A stretch of DNA of 64,000 nt from Raffaelea ambrosiae (GCA_002778195.1 PCDI01000004.1:2250418-2314417); one strand, 5' to 3'; counted from the first letter of the stretch, positions 1-12,183 are shown. Made by a program: numbers and translations. Notes: generated by a model not told the origin, from the sequence alone.

Positions 1-1296
1 TGCGGTGTGCCTTACTACGGAGTATGAATCTTACCCAGCAGTCATCCAGGACAGGGTGGCTGGGCAGCTACGTCCGTTTTTTTTCTTCTTGCTTTTCTCT
101 TTCTTTTTTCCCTTTTCTTTGTCTGGTTTTCTTCTTCTCTTTTTCGTCTGGTGTCTCTTTTTGGTCGGTCTCTCTGGGTCGTTCTTGTCTCTTGCGTTCC
201 CTCGTTCCTTCCTGCCCCCGCCTTCCGTTTGCGCCAACCGTTTTGCCGCCCTACTTGCTGTGCTGGCTCCCCGCCTCCCTCGAGCATTAACACTTAAATT
301 GGGGGTGCTTAAACTTGGGTCTCCACTGCCAGTCTTTTTTTATGGCTGTTGTGGCTTTCTCCCTTCCTGCTCCTTCCTTCCCATCACCCCTTCCTCTTCC
401 CTTCCTTCCCTTTTCTCCCTCGCCGTCAGAGAGGATAATAATACTCTGCATCGAACAAAAAAAGACCAAATAAAGATTTGCTCGAATTCACCCTCCCGTC
501 ATCCCCTGCCATACAGCGACAACTATAGCTTGCAAGCCAGTGCTGCCGCGCCTGGTATACCAAGACCCCCTCGCCCGCCAGATCGAGCCTGGCCAAATTA
601 AATCAAGGAGACACCGTCACTCTAGGCGACCACCACACCTCCACACACCCACACACCCACACACCACCGCTTGGGGAGCGCAAAGCCTGGCCCCAAAAAA
701 AAACACGACAGCTTACTCGTACCTTTCGCACTTCTCTCCTCCTCGTCTCAGCCCGACCATCGTCACCTTTTCTCACGAAACCAAAGACAAACCGACCAAA
801 CAACCTCACGCAGACACCGACACACATCAAGCTTGCGAGCGCCTGCCATCCGTCTGAACCTCGGTGCTTATCTCCATCTGCGATTTCCGTCGCCAACCCA
901 ACTGTGAACAGACTTAGCCGGCCCAGACATCAACTGTTCCAAGCGACCCAACCGTACCAAACTATTTCGCAGCCCCCAGAATTGCCCTGCGACCACAAAA
1001 AAACTCGGCACCGGTTTTTTGTTGTTTTTTCCCCCTCTCGAACCCCTTTGTTTCTTGAGTCGCTTTGTCTCTTCAACAATTCGCGCAACGTAGCGCGATA
1101 TATTTTCGAACATTCCATCGCGAGACCCGCGTACTCGATTGCAGACATTCTTTGCCGGGAGAGGGACAGCGCAGCATTCCAAGGAGGGAAGAATTGAAGC
1201 GATAAAGGCTCTTTTGCCTGCGACTTTCGACGAAAAAAATCCTACCAATTCTTTCTTTTTGTGCGCAGCTCTTCTGCGCCGGCACATACCGCTCCA
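1..1296. other. Upstream region of CHS7, no gene seen
   Basis: The stretch is pyrimidine-rich on the + strand near 80-440, with T runs and CT-rich blocks, then CA-rich around 630-665. Open frames here are low-complexity and show no recognisable domain. A TACGGAGTA-type motif lies near 16-24 and a TACTCGTA motif at 714-721. The last few hundred bases presumably hold the CHS7 promoter and leader, but I see no clear TATA box. Confidence 0.6.
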
Positions 1297-2767
1297 ATGG
1301 GTTCAACCCAGTTTGGGAATTTCGACGTGAGCTTTACCTCGTCTCTTCTGTTACTGCTGGCTAGTCGGTGTGCCAGCAGTGTTAGTTGTCGCCAGAGCGC
1401 TGCGAAACACCAGACCTGCGATGGCGACGATGACTGCGATGACAACTGTGCTGACATTCTACCCTTTTGCCAGAGATTCTGTCGTGATTCTACATTACCA
1501 GTGTGCAATGTGAGTATGGCCGGACATCGTACGACGCGTCCTCTGCGGAGGCCTCTAGCTATTGCGAGTTGGGGCTACCTGCGACAGTAGCTGCACCCGC
1601 AGCTGCACCCGTAGCTTCACTCTCAGCTTCGCCCGCAGAATCCAATTCCCCACTCTCGGTCGATCGCCAGCTAACCAAATGCTCATCAACAGGTGCTGTC
1701 GCCAAACCACAACCAGACGGGACCATGGGGAGGCTGCGAGTTGAGGGGCATACCATTGAGCGGCGGGCGGATACTGGGCAACTTGGGTAAGTCTACGACT
1801 GTGTCGAGATTAGGATTGCACTTGCGAAGCACCCGTATAGCACTCGGGCAGCACCCAGCAACGTCTGCACGCCTGATCTGACTCACGAAAATACATCAAA
1901 TGGCGTACTGACCAACCTCGCACCAGGTTCCATCATTTTGTGCGGCATCGCCATTGTCACGGCCGCCTTTTTGATATTCCGGTCTGACCGCAAGAAGGCT
2001 GCCGTCGGTCGGAGAGAAATGCAGCTATTTCTGGCCTGCTATATCATTATTGAGATCTGTGAAATTTTCACAGTCGGCGAGTTCCCACTCTCCTCCAAAG
2101 TCCGCATTGTAAGCATTTTCACACGGCATTGTTTGCCGCTTCATACCTCCTTTGCAGATCTTACAGCCTCACCTCGATATCTTCCGATAACTGACTTTTT
2201 TGACTCTCTTCTCAGGCATTCACCGGCATCCATATCGGGTTCATCATTGCGTCAACATGGATCCTCATGCTAAACGCGATCGTTGGCTATCAAATCCTCG
2301 ACGACGGAACACCGCTTTCGCTTGCCCTGTTTGTCGTCTCGGCCCTGATTCTGCTGATTGGCACAGGCTACATCACGCTGGACACAGGCTTCAAGTGGAC
2401 CGGCCATTTCGACTCGTCTCTGAACGGACCACCGGATGGCACAAACCGCCACATTGCCTTGTATGTGCTGTACCAGCTAGCACCACTCGTCTTCCTCGTC
2501 GCCTACTATGTGCTGGAAGCATACCTGGTTCTCAATGTCCTGGGCGAGACGCGCCCCATGATCTATCTTACTGCAGCCGCCCTCCTGTTCGCCCTGGGCC
2601 AGATCTTCAACTATGTCATCAGCTCGCACATCTGCAACGGCACAAACGGCAAGATCGACGGTGCCCTCTTCGAGACGCTCTTCACACTTTGTGCTGTCGT
2701 CATGATCTGGGTCTTCTGGTCCAGCATCACCGAGGACGACTGGCCAATTCCTCCTTCCTACACATAG
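1297..2767 (+). CDS. CHS7: Chitin synthase export chaperone (Chs7 family)
   Basis: Chs7 is a polytopic ER membrane protein needed for folding and ER exit of class IV chitin synthase (Chs3 type), and so for cell-wall chitin. My model has five exons: 1297-1326, 1474-1509, 1693-1786, 1927-2108 and 2216-2767, giving 297 residues, a normal family length. All four introns (147, 183, 140 and 107 bp) are GT-AG with CTGAC or CTAAC branch-like sites before the acceptor. Family landmarks in order are an N-terminal block with CRDSTLPVC, then WGGCELRGIPLSGGR and LGNLG, the RKKAAVGRREMQLF loop, EIFTVGEFPL, and the C-terminal TNGKIDGALFETLF and FWSSITEDDWP blocks. Several hydrophobic segments are evident between them. 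The first two exons encode only 10 and 12 residues. They are placed by splice sites and family resemblance, so the N-terminus is the least certain part. The next gene, SSL1, is on the same strand. Confidence 0.93.
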
Positions 2768-4123
2768 ATGCGAGAAGCCAGTGTTTCTGGAATCGACGAT
2801 CTCTGCTACTACGGTGTTTGGGGCCGGCGTTTGATTTGATTATCACATAATTCACGATCCTTTTTTTGTTCTGTTTTCATACTCATACGCTCGTTTGGCA
2901 TTTTTGATGATTATACCAAGTGGGGGTAACCACAAGCTTTTGGCGGCATGCTGAAGTTCAGAACGCGTTGACGATCTATCGATCCATCTATCATGTATTG
3001 GATTCCCTCAGTCAAGATCTGACGAATTTCACCATGCTCCTGGTAGCCAGAAGAGCCAGCGGCCGTATTTATACATAATGTGTATTTTCACGCGCCATAC
3101 CACCACCAGCTCGAGGATGACAGGACCAGGCAGCTGACCAGCGGAGAGAAGAGAGGAGGGGCCGATTGCGGCGTTTTAATGTGGACTCGATGTTGGTCAG
3201 CCTGCCAAAAAGAGCCTGGTGTCTGGAAACAGGGATATGGGAAAGCAGCACGTGGTGCCGTGCTGATCTGTGGGAGCAAGAGGCTCCTTAAAGAGAGGGA
3301 AGCATGATGTTGCGAGCGGACTGGTTTTTTGTTGTCTTTGGCACATGATCTTTAGTATACCCACTTTGGGCGACTTCTATATGCAGTCGCGCTATTATAT
3401 GTAGAAAATCAACTGGATGTTTCTCCATCAGCCTGGTCTCAGAAAGCATGCAGTCAGTCTGTGAACTGTAAACTCGAGTTTTGGAGTGGAAGGCGTTACT
3501 AATTAGTTAGCGTCTAACTAGTTCTTGATTTGCAGTGAGTGGGAGCCCAGGGAGAGGACTGAGAAGGCAATACTGTGCTATATGAGACGGTTAATTAATA
3601 GCTCGTACTTGCTGAGATTCTCGATTTAGGGGCTTTGTAGCTATCAAAAGACGGGCCGTGATTGGCCAACGCACGGCCCAGGTAGGGTGCAAGGCTGCTC
3701 TAGTGAATCGTCAAACGCTGTCAGCTCCTACAGGAACTAAAAAAAAGTTCCTCCACATGCGTTCACAGGTCATTGCCACAGAGCCTTGCGACGATCGGTC
3801 TATTCCCGCCACAACCCTGCTGCCCAACTCTTCTCTGACGTGTGTGCGCTTCTGCCTCGCCTATTCGATCCGTCCGCCTAGTTTCTGTTGCCCAAGACGG
3901 GCAGCTGGCCGGCCTGGAAGACGCAGCACAGCAGCTCCCGAATCGAGCTGCGTGAATCTTCTCTTGCTTCGACATTCGACACCGCTGATCCTCCTTTCGC
4001 TGAGAGCGTATCTCTCTCCCGTTCTGTTCTTCTTCTCCGACCCCAACCCTCCTCCCCCCCCATATCTCTCTCCTTCCTCCTCCCCGACGGCGGGGAGGGG
4101 GTTTCGACCGACCAGCCGCAGCC
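2768..4123. other. Intergenic region CHS7-SSL1
   Basis: No gene is supported. The first part is presumably the CHS7 3' untranslated region. From about 3960 to 4110 the + strand becomes strongly C/T-rich, as is common in core promoters and leaders of filamentous fungi, and this tract leads directly into the SSL1 start codon. Short open frames here are not conserved-looking. Confidence 0.6.
3960..4123 (+). promoter_or_regulatory. Pyrimidine-rich leader/promoter tract of SSL1
   Basis: The tract is mainly C and T on the coding strand and ends at the SSL1 ATG, which has a good context (gccATGg). Long CT tracts just upstream of start codons are typical of highly used fungal promoters. The transcription start is not visible from sequence alone. 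Confidence 0.45.
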
Positions 4124-5965
4124 ATGGCGGACTCGGATGGCGAATACGTGGACAACGTGTCCTCGGACGAGTATGAGGATCACCACATGACCCGGGAACG
4201 AGGCGAGGCGCGCGAACCACATCCCCACAACGCACACCACCACGGCCGGCATCATGCGGGTGCGGGAGGCAATGGGCCAGGAGGCAGCAGACGACACAAT
4301 GCCGGCGGCCGGGGAGCCAGCGGGTCGGGGTCGCAGCAGCAGAGCAAACGACGGCGGGACCGGAGGGAGAACCAGGCGGCCTGGGAGACGGTCAAGCGGT
4401 CATGGGACACGGTGGGCGAGGCGGAGGACGGGCAGGTGGTGGGCGTGGAGTTTCTGGAGGCGGCGGAGAAGCGGCGGCGGGTGCTGCGCGACACGACGCC
4501 GCTGCAGCGCGGCATCATCCGACACATGGTGCTGGTGCTGGACATGAGCTTCGCGATGGCCTCGCGCGACTACCTGCCGACGTGCCACCGCGTGGCGCTC
4601 AACTGCGCGGCCGAGTTTGTGCGGGCCTTCTTCGAGCAGAACCCCATCTCGCAGCTGGCCATCCTGGCCATGCGCGACGGCGTCGCCCTGCGTGTCAGCG
4701 ACATGGGCGGCAACCCGGCCGAGCACCTCGAGCGGCTGCACGCCTTTGACGACGTCGAGCCCCAGGGCAACCCCAGCCTGCAGAACGCCCTCGAGATGTG
4801 CCGCGGCGCCCTCTTCCACACGCCGTCGCATGGCACCCGCGAGGTGCTCGTCATCTTTGGCGCCCTGCTCTCGTCCGACCCGGCCGACATCCACGACACC
4901 ATTGCCGCCCTGGTGGCCGACCGCATCCGCGTGTCTATCGTCGGCCTCGCTGCCCAGGTCGCTATCTGCTCCGAGATCTGCGCCCGCACCAACGGCGGCA
5001 CCGACAGCAGCGCCTATGCGGTGGCCCTGCACGACGTCCACTTCCGCGAGCTCGTCCTCGCGGCCACCACGCCGCCGGCCACCCGGCAAGAAAGCACGAC
5101 GGACAACAACGAGGCCAGTCTGCTCATGATGGGCTTTCCCAGCCGGACCATTGCTGATTCCGGCGTCGCCGGCGGCGGCGGCCTCAGCGTCTGTGCCTGC
5201 CACAGCAAACCCGTCCGCGAGGGCTACGCGTGCACCCGCTGCGGCACCAAGGTCTGCCGCCTGCCGGCCGAGTGCCCGGCCTGCGGTCTGACCCTCATTC
5301 TCTCGACGCATCTGGCCCGGTCCTACCACCACCTGTTCCCCTTGCGCAACTGGGTGGAAGTGTCCTGGGCCACCGCCGCCGCCGCCGTGGCCCGCGCCAA
5401 GGCCAGCGGCCACCCGGGCACGGCGACCGCCTGCCATGCTTGTCTGGTGCCGTTCCCCGAGGTGCCGCCGCCGGACAAGATCCACGAGATCCAGGCGTCC
5501 ACGTCGGCCGCGGCAGCGTCGGCATCGGCTACCGTAGCAGCAGCGGCGGCGGCAGCAGCAGGAAACCAAAGACCTCCTCCGGGCAGCAGCACCAATGCCA
5601 ACGCCAATGCCCATGCAGCGGCGGACGCGGCGACCGCCGCAAGCCGCGAGCTCAAGGGAGTCAGCGAGAGCGGGCGGTATGCCTGCCAGGTGTGCGGACA
5701 CCACTTCTGCATCGACTGCGACGTGTTTGCGCACGAGGTGATCCACAACTGTCCCGGCTGCCAGAGCGACACGCGACCACAGCCGCCGCCGGGCGCAGCC
5801 GCAGAGGCCGAAGCATCAGCGGCGGCGACTGCAGAAGAAGCAGTGCCACGGCAACCAAAAGCACACAAGGTGAAGTTCACAAAACCACCACACAAGGAGA
5901 AGGGCAAAGCGGCGGCTACAACCAACGGCAATAGTACCGCCAATGGAGATATGATCCTTGACTGA
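4124..5965 (+). CDS. SSL1: TFIIH core subunit Ssl1 (p44/GTF2H2 family)
   Basis: Ssl1/p44 is a core TFIIH subunit that binds and stimulates the XPD/Rad3 helicase in transcription initiation and nucleotide excision repair. The single-exon frame encodes 613 residues and starts at an ATG in good context. Residues 1-85 are acidic, then His/Gly-rich, then basic (KRRRDRR). Residues about 128-310 form the Ssl1-like von Willebrand A domain (IIRHMVLVLDMSFAM; REVLVIFGALLSSDP; RIRVSIVGLAAQVAIC). Residues 357-390 carry a first cysteine-rich zinc region. The C-terminal C4C4 RING-like domain uses C437/C440, C521/C524, C529/C532 and C543/C546. A run of about 75 low-complexity residues rich in Ala, Ser and Asn separates C440 from C521, a loop that is short in yeast and human. 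The protein is therefore longer than yeast Ssl1 (461 residues) or human p44 (395). The 448-residue open frame on the opposite strand is a high-GC shadow. Confidence 0.95.
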   Translation: MADSDGEYVDNVSSDEYEDHHMTRERGEAREPHPHNAHHHGRHHAGAGGNGPGGSRRHNAGGRGASGSGSQQQSKRRRDRRENQAAWETVKRSWDTVGEAEDGQVVGVEFLEAAEKRRRVLRDTTPLQRGIIRHMVLVLDMSFAMASRDYLPTCHRVALNCAAEFVRAFFEQNPISQLAILAMRDGVALRVSDMGGNPAEHLERLHAFDDVEPQGNPSLQNALEMCRGALFHTPSHGTREVLVIFGALLSSDPADIHDTIAALVADRIRVSIVGLAAQVAICSEICARTNGGTDSSAYAVALHDVHFRELVLAATTPPATRQESTTDNNEASLLMMGFPSRTIADSGVAGGGGLSVCACHSKPVREGYACTRCGTKVCRLPAECPACGLTLILSTHLARSYHHLFPLRNWVEVSWATAAAAVARAKASGHPGTATACHACLVPFPEVPPPDKIHEIQASTSAAAASASATVAAAAAAAAGNQRPPPGSSTNANANAHAAADAATAASRELKGVSESGRYACQVCGHHFCIDCDVFAHEVIHNCPGCQSDTRPQPPPGAAAEAEASAAATAEEAVPRQPKAHKVKFTKPPHKEKGKAAATTNGNSTANGDMILD

Positions 5966-8813
5966 TCCAGAGGGAGGAGAGGGTTGGGCACACAACTTCA
6001 GAAGCGCGTCCGCCCCTCTGCGTTGCCTTTGCTTCGTTGACACACGGCTGGAAAGCATGGTCCGATCTAGGAAAGGAAGGATGGGGAAGACACCGTTCTG
6101 GGTGAAACGAAGGCTCCCAGACAGCTGCACGCAGAGACGATCACTACTGTGCTGATCAACTGTCGATGGACCTCAAGTAAACGGGAAAGAGTCTGAAGAG
6201 TCTGGCAAAGACCTCTATATATGGATGAGCATAGAGCAAACAAAAAAAAAAGGGGAACTAGTTGGGATGTCTGTTGGATGGGAGTTGCTGCATCGTCACG
6301 AAAGCTTTTGCACTGGTTTTCGGTAAATTTTTTTTTTGCATTTCGTTTTGTATTTTACATTGCCTACAGGAGCAAAGAAAAGGAACTGGAGAAAACGGGT
6401 TCATTTGATGCTATATTTTTCTTCTCTCGTCTACTCCCCTTTTGAGACAACCAAATGCAGAACACCGAGCCCTGGTTTCTCTGACCATCGTGAGAATCAA
6501 ACGAGCACCACAGCCACGGCTGAATGATGCAGCTACACTCTCCAGAACTTTCACAAGACCAACGAGACGGGAAAGCCCATGCGAGGATACCTTGTAAGGA
6601 AAGGAGCGCTTCTTGCATCTGGCCCTAGCGTTGCCCCGTTCTTTGCCTCGTCCAGGGATTTGACAGAGATATGGGATGAAGTCTACAAGTTTTGCCCTCT
6701 CACCAGAAAGGAAACGCCGTTATCACAACAGGCCATACCATCCAGATGGATTGATGCATTTCGATCGTAGACACACCACCCCCCCTTCTGGGAACAGGCA
6801 TTCGCTCTGCAAGGCCAGAGACAATGGCCAGAAAAAAAAAATCCAACCCCTGTCTAGCTGTATGCAAAGGGACCAAAAACGAAAAGAAAGAGATCCCTTT
6901 TTGGGCGGTGGGTTTTGTTGCCCGGCTTGTACTTGGTGGCTCGTCATGCCACGCACCCATCCTAGAAAATCCCAGAAAATCCAGAAAACGTGTTGTTCGA
7001 GAGGTGTTGCCGAGCCAGATGTGCAACTGCATCGCGCCTCATCTCGCAGGACACGGTATGGGTGCCCTTGATCATCGTTCCATCGCATATGATTATTCGA
7101 TTTTTGCGTCCGATCTCGCCCACCTCTACCATGTACCTACTTTGCAGCTATGTGTATCCCGGCCAAGGAGGACGATGCAAGCCGCAATCCGAATCTGGGC
7201 TCGCTCGCCTCCTTCTGCATCGCTACCCCGGCCTGGACCCTGTCCGTTTGCACTTGGACCGGCCTTGGGTCGGCCAGATGACCCGCCGGATTGGCATAGG
7301 GTCTTGGCTTTCTTTGTTGTTTGGGACCGTCTCAACGTCCTCCACGCCCGGGACGAAATATGGTGTAAAACAAACAATGTAAGTTTTGTCCTGTCCGAGC
7401 TGGCAAAGGAGAATAGCTCGTCAGAAAGAGGCGCACACCAAGGGAAAAAGAGGCATCGTGGCTGGCCAACAAACAAGCAGTCTCACTTGCTCTGCAATCC
7501 ATATTACTCGCATATCCACGCACTCCGCATACTACAGGAGCACATGCATCCCATAGACAGACCCCCCCCCGGGTCCATAGTATGATACGAAAGTACAGTA
7601 CAGGAAAAGAATGAGACTAGCATGAACCCAAAGCAAACGCGCCCAGGCGTGAAGATACGCTGCCGGGCCGCGAGAGGTGGTCCCGAACCCGGGCTTAGTT
7701 GTCGCCTCGCCAGGACAGAACCGAGGCTGCTTTCTTTCGCTGCCCATGCGTCCAACGACGCTTCTATCTTTCTGGCCAGGCCTGGTGTCTAACAAACGGC
7801 CAGTCGGCGTTCACCGACCCCCCCTCTTTTTTTTTTTTTGGCACCAGGCATTGCCTGGTCTACTGTGCAGGATGTCCTCACAATTCTGTGCTGGCTAGCC
7901 TTCTAGTTGGGGAATGACTGAGGACCTTCTTCCCAGGAGGGGCGTGTGCCAAACTAGCAAAAGCGTGTGTCTCAGTTGCTATATTGTGCCCGGCGACTCA
8001 TATCAAGTGCTTGAATGCTCCTTATACGGCTGCCGCACCTGTGGGGTGCGAAATCGTATCGTCCATCCGGTGATAACGAACCCTGTGGTCCGGCTCGGGC
8101 AGAGACCCGGGCAAGATACGCAAGCACATTGCGTGTTTTTGTTCATTGGCTGCCGTACGCCTTCTCCCAGGTGACACCATCACAAGGCAGCCAGATAGAA
8201 GACAGAGGACCGAGGTGTAGCCAGAACCCGTAGCCTGTAGCCTGTAACTAGCCTGTAGGTGTGTATGCAGGTGTATCGTAGGTGTGTAGGTGTGTAGGTG
8301 TGTAGGTGTGGTGTGGCGTGTGGGCAGTCTCATCACACCAACAACACACCTTGGACACCTGTTTGGGTCCTTGCCTGTCCTGCTTGACCAGCCTATTCTT
8401 GTCCACATCAGATCACTACACGAAAATAAGTAGGGGTGCGGATGAGGGGGTTATGGGCTGTTTTGGCAGGAGACAGCACCTGACTGGCCACTAGTTTTCG
8501 GGAGTTGTTGGTTGACAACGGTTCTGTGGAGGTGTATTGCTCTTCTAGTAACTAGGCGGAGCCAGTTGCTGCGCGAAAAGAAAAGCCAAAAAAAAAAAAA
8601 AAATTTGTCTCCTGATGTTTCATGGCTTAAGCCAACCAACCCATATAGTGGCCCTCAACCGGCTGTATCCTCCTCCGAAACGAAAAAAGAAAGAGCAAAG
8701 CAGGCTTGAGCCTTAGGCACTGGCTGGCTCGACTGGCATGTTGTTTGGCATTACGTACTGCGGCTATTCTCCAAGCCTTTCTCTCTTTGTTGTCTACGAT
8801 GGAACCGGAAAAG
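5966..8813. other. Gene-free region after SSL1
   Basis: Only low-complexity open frames occur. The start is presumably SSL1 3' UTR. T runs, A runs and scattered tandem repeats follow. The longest frame (6824-7585, 253 codons) is compositionally mixed, has no recognisable domain and overlaps equally long frames on both strands, so I do not call it a gene. Confidence 0.55.
8229..8318. repeat. Tandem repeats, TAGCCTG and GGTGTGTA units
   Basis: A short array of about three TAGCCTG-like units (8229-8258) is followed by about four tandem copies of the 8-bp unit GGTGTGTA (8281-8311), with related degenerate copies between. It is a simple minisatellite with no coding potential. Confidence 0.8.
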
Positions 8814-8897
8814 AAAAATTAAAAAATTAAAAAATTAAAAAATAAAGATAAATATAAATAAATAAATAAAAGACAAACCAGCCCCCCCCCCCCCCCC
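8814..8897. repeat. A/T-rich repeat followed by a C16 run
   Basis: Repeated units of ATT plus an A run grade into AAAT units up to about 8871. A run of 16 C follows at 8882-8897. Such runs are prone to sequencing and assembly error. Confidence 0.85.
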
Positions 8898-9725
8898 AGC
8901 CTGGGTTCCTTCGATGGCAACTCTGACCTCCAAACAGTGGCTGGCTCTGCTGTGGCAAAAAAGAAATGTCGTAAAACCAACGTCAGGTGCTAGTGAAGAG
9001 TTTTTTCCCCTTCATTTTGTCTTATTTCGTCTTTTCCCCTTCTGGCGATGTGATGGATCTTACATGGGTGCACACACACAGCCAGACACAGCCTTGCTTA
9101 CCAAAGGATCGGCTCAGACACTGCAAGATACTCGTACTCGTACACCCCCCCCAAGGAATGGTCACTAGGACTTGCAGGACTCATGTGCGTGTGGGTGTGC
9201 CAGCAATAACGCAATTCGCTTCCCGATGCTCGGGGCTGGACTCATGCAAGATCGGGAACAGCAGGGGTTAGGGAAAAGATGGGTGAATTACGTGGTCGAT
9301 ACAGTCAAGGAGAGGAAAAGCTGCACAGCCAGTCGTCGTATTCGTTCAAGCCGCCGTCACCCCGGCCATGGCCGTGGGTTCCCATCAAGTGAAACAATCG
9401 CTTGCCCCCCCCCCGGAGCACAAGGGATTTTCTCATCACCAACAGACAAGACCAAAAAATAGGCTTGGGCCATGTGCCATTACTATTGTTAAACAACGCT
9501 CCAATCACAAAAGAAAGGGCCCATCCAGTCCGCATCCGCCAGGGAGGAGCAGGCGACAAGCGAAGGAGGGATGACCCAGCAGACATACTACTTTGTCTGC
9601 ATGTATCTGTCCCTTGCATCGGTATCTTGGAAGCACAAGTTCCCATGCAGACAATCTCATCACACACGCAACCCTTTCCAATACAAACCGACAGAATGGT
9701 CATTGGGATCCAACAGCACGCGCGT

Positions 9726-9870
9726 AGTCTCTGTCTCTGTCTCTCTCTATCTCTGTCTCTCTCTATCTCTGTCTCTGCCTGTCTCTGCCTGTCTCTGCCT
9801 GTCTCTGCCTGTCTCTGCCTCTGTCTCTGTCTCTGTTTCTGTCTCTTGTCTCTTCCTTGGTCTCTCTATT
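9726..9870. repeat. TCTCTG microsatellite with 10-bp units
   Basis: A pyrimidine microsatellite built of TCTCTG and TCTCTA units. It includes five consecutive copies of the 10-bp unit GTCTCTGCCT at 9771-9820. The Ser/Leu/Cys-rich frames it creates are not genes. Confidence 0.9.
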
Positions 9871-11005
9871 CTTCGTCCATTTCACCTTCCCGGCTAATTT
9901 CCTGTTATATTGCATTTCTTGCTGGTATCCCCGGTATCCGCATCAACAGCCTGCTTGTAGAATGCAAACACCCCCTGTGCTCGGATCCTGCTGGACTGCC
10001 AGGGGTGGGTGGTGATTGCTTGTCCAGTGTACGAGTACGCGGGCGACGATTTCCTGGCCTCGAGATCTCTTCACACGCGCCACCGGCCTCACTCTCACTC
10101 CCCCCTTTCCCCTTCTTTGTGTGACCAACGAAAAATGCACGGCTCTAACACGCGTGCCATGCTTGTAATAACAAGGGACTCACAATGCAAGAGAGTCTGT
10201 CGTCTCGTTTATTCCAGTCTCGTGTGTTTGTAGTGATGGTGAATCGCACGCATCCTCGAGCCGAGCCCTCTCCTGCATGAATGTCGTCGCACGGTCCAAA
10301 ACGGCCAAGGAGGCAAAGAGACGCACACTTGTGCTCCAAGCCGGATTGGGGGTGTCCTGACGCGTGCCCGATCCCTGCCCTTATCACACACCTCAGCGAA
10401 AATGAACAGACGGGAGAGAAAAAGAGGACGAAAAAAAGGAAACAAAACTCGTCTTTCCAAAGCGGTCGTTCCTTTGTTTCTTCCTTTTTGTGCTCCTTCA
10501 CAGTGCCTTTTCCCGTTCGTCTCCTTTCGTTTCATCACTGATAGGGGAATACACAGGAGCCCTGTCCTATTCGAGACAACGCCCAAGGCGCTTTCACGAT
10601 GCTCCAGGCTGCTTCTGGACAACCGCCGTTTTCTATACGGCCCGTTTCTGTTTGTCCCATATTTCTTATCTCAACCCCCATGACACTTGATTTCCTTCTG
10701 GGGGAAGCAGGAGGTGACAAAAAGGAATCCATATTCTGTGTCGCCTCTACTTGTTAATCTGACGTTAGACAAAGGGTGTTTTCCTATCTCTCGGGCCTCC
10801 CGCATTCACGGTCGAGCCCAAGCCGCGCAACACAGCACATGTAAGATAGATTGGTAGTATCTGACACTCCTCTCACCCAACCAAGGACGGGCAAATTCCC
10901 ACAGTAAGACGAGACGAACAGTGACAAAATAATAACCCTGGGGGAAAGAGCCGCAAACAAGGTCTAGAATGTGACAGACCTTGCAGCGCACAGTAAGATG
11001 CAACG

Positions 11006-11023
11006 TATCTTACATGTAAGATA
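11006..11023. repeat. Perfect 18-bp palindrome TATCTTACATGTAAGATA
   Basis: The sequence is its own reverse complement over 18 bp. It consists of two head-to-head copies of the TATCTTAC motif dispersed through the window. A further half-site GTAAGATA is at 10841-10848. It may be a protein-binding site or a relic of a short inverted-repeat element; function is unknown. Confidence 0.85.
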
Positions 11024-11154
11024 GAACTTTGTACACACATACACACGCGCGCGCATAAGTCGACCTTTCCCGACAGGTTGGGTGCTCCGTTCCCCCTTGG
11101 GAAGGCGACAATAATAAGCCACGAGGGCGGCGGCACTTGCTCGGACATGTTTGT

Positions 11155-11193
11155 AGGTGTGTGTACGTGCGTGTGCGTGTGCGTGTGCGTGTG
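11155..11193. repeat. GTGTGC microsatellite
   Basis: Alternating GT with repeated GTGTGC hexamers. On the opposite strand it gives the HA/HT repeats seen in translated frames. Confidence 0.85.
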
Positions 11194-12119
11194 AATTGTG
11201 CGTGGGTGTGGCTTGTTCAAATGGCTCAAGAGAAATGCGAAGAGGGCGATCTCTCTCACAAACGACCAAACAAACGCATGCCTTGCGGCCTTACTTTTGC
11301 CGAAACATGGGACAGCCAAGAAAGAAGGAAGCAAAAACAGCAGCAAAGAGAAAGACAGTGTAGGAAAAAAGAAAAGAAAAAAAAAAGTAAACCAAAGCAA
11401 AAGCAAGAGAGGCAAACCAAAGACGAAACACACTGTGGTAAAAAGAGGTTAAAAAGAGGGGTTTAAAAGAAGAAGAAGAAGAATCGAAAAAAAAAATGAA
11501 AACTGAGAAAGTACCTGGTCCGATGAAGCAAGGCAGTCGCCCCTATCTCGCGTTTTTGTCTGTATTTGCTTTTTTTTTTCCTGCCTTCTACAAACCTCGT
11601 TTGGACAACACCACAAAACAGAACCAACCCCCACCTGGACTCATTTATAAAATTGGAAAAAAAAAAAGAGAATCGTACATGAAAAAAAGAAAGCATACGC
11701 CATGCACAAGCAAAAAGAAACAGGCAGCTCCTTGCTGCCGCGAGCAAGTAGCAGAAGAAAAAGAAACCACAGAAAGGGATGGTCGGGTTGAGCACCGATT
11801 GGCGAATGGGACAAAGCAAAAGATGCCCTGGCGAAGACTTTTGCTCAAAAGAAAAAAGAAGAAAGAAAGAAGGCAAAAAAAAAAAATGCACGGCACGTAG
11901 CAAAGCACAAACTAGTAGCGAGGAGCAAGCTGAGCTGCCCGAATTGGGTAGGGGCCATCACGGTCAAAGTCGACACCTGAGGTTGGGATGTGAGACATGG
12001 CAGAGAAAGTGGCAAAGAAAGAAAAGAAGATAACTATACCGTGTGGCTAAGTAAAAATAAAAATAAAAAATAAAGCCAGCAAAGAAAGCAGTTCTCTGTA
12101 CATGTAGTAAGCAGGGCCA

Positions 12120-12183
12120 CCACACAAGCAAACATACGAGCACACTCACACTCACACTCACGCATACACACAAGCAAACACAC
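12120..12183. repeat. CA-rich repeat
   Basis: CACA and CACTCA units. Simple sequence with no coding signal. Confidence 0.75.

Noticed and set aside
4400..5746. 448-codon open frame on the minus strand
   Set aside because: Antisense shadow of SSL1 caused by high GC; no domain and the + strand gene is unambiguous.
9402..10124. 240-codon frame with Cys/Leu/Ser repeats
   Set aside because: It is a translation of the TCTCTG microsatellite at 9726-9870.
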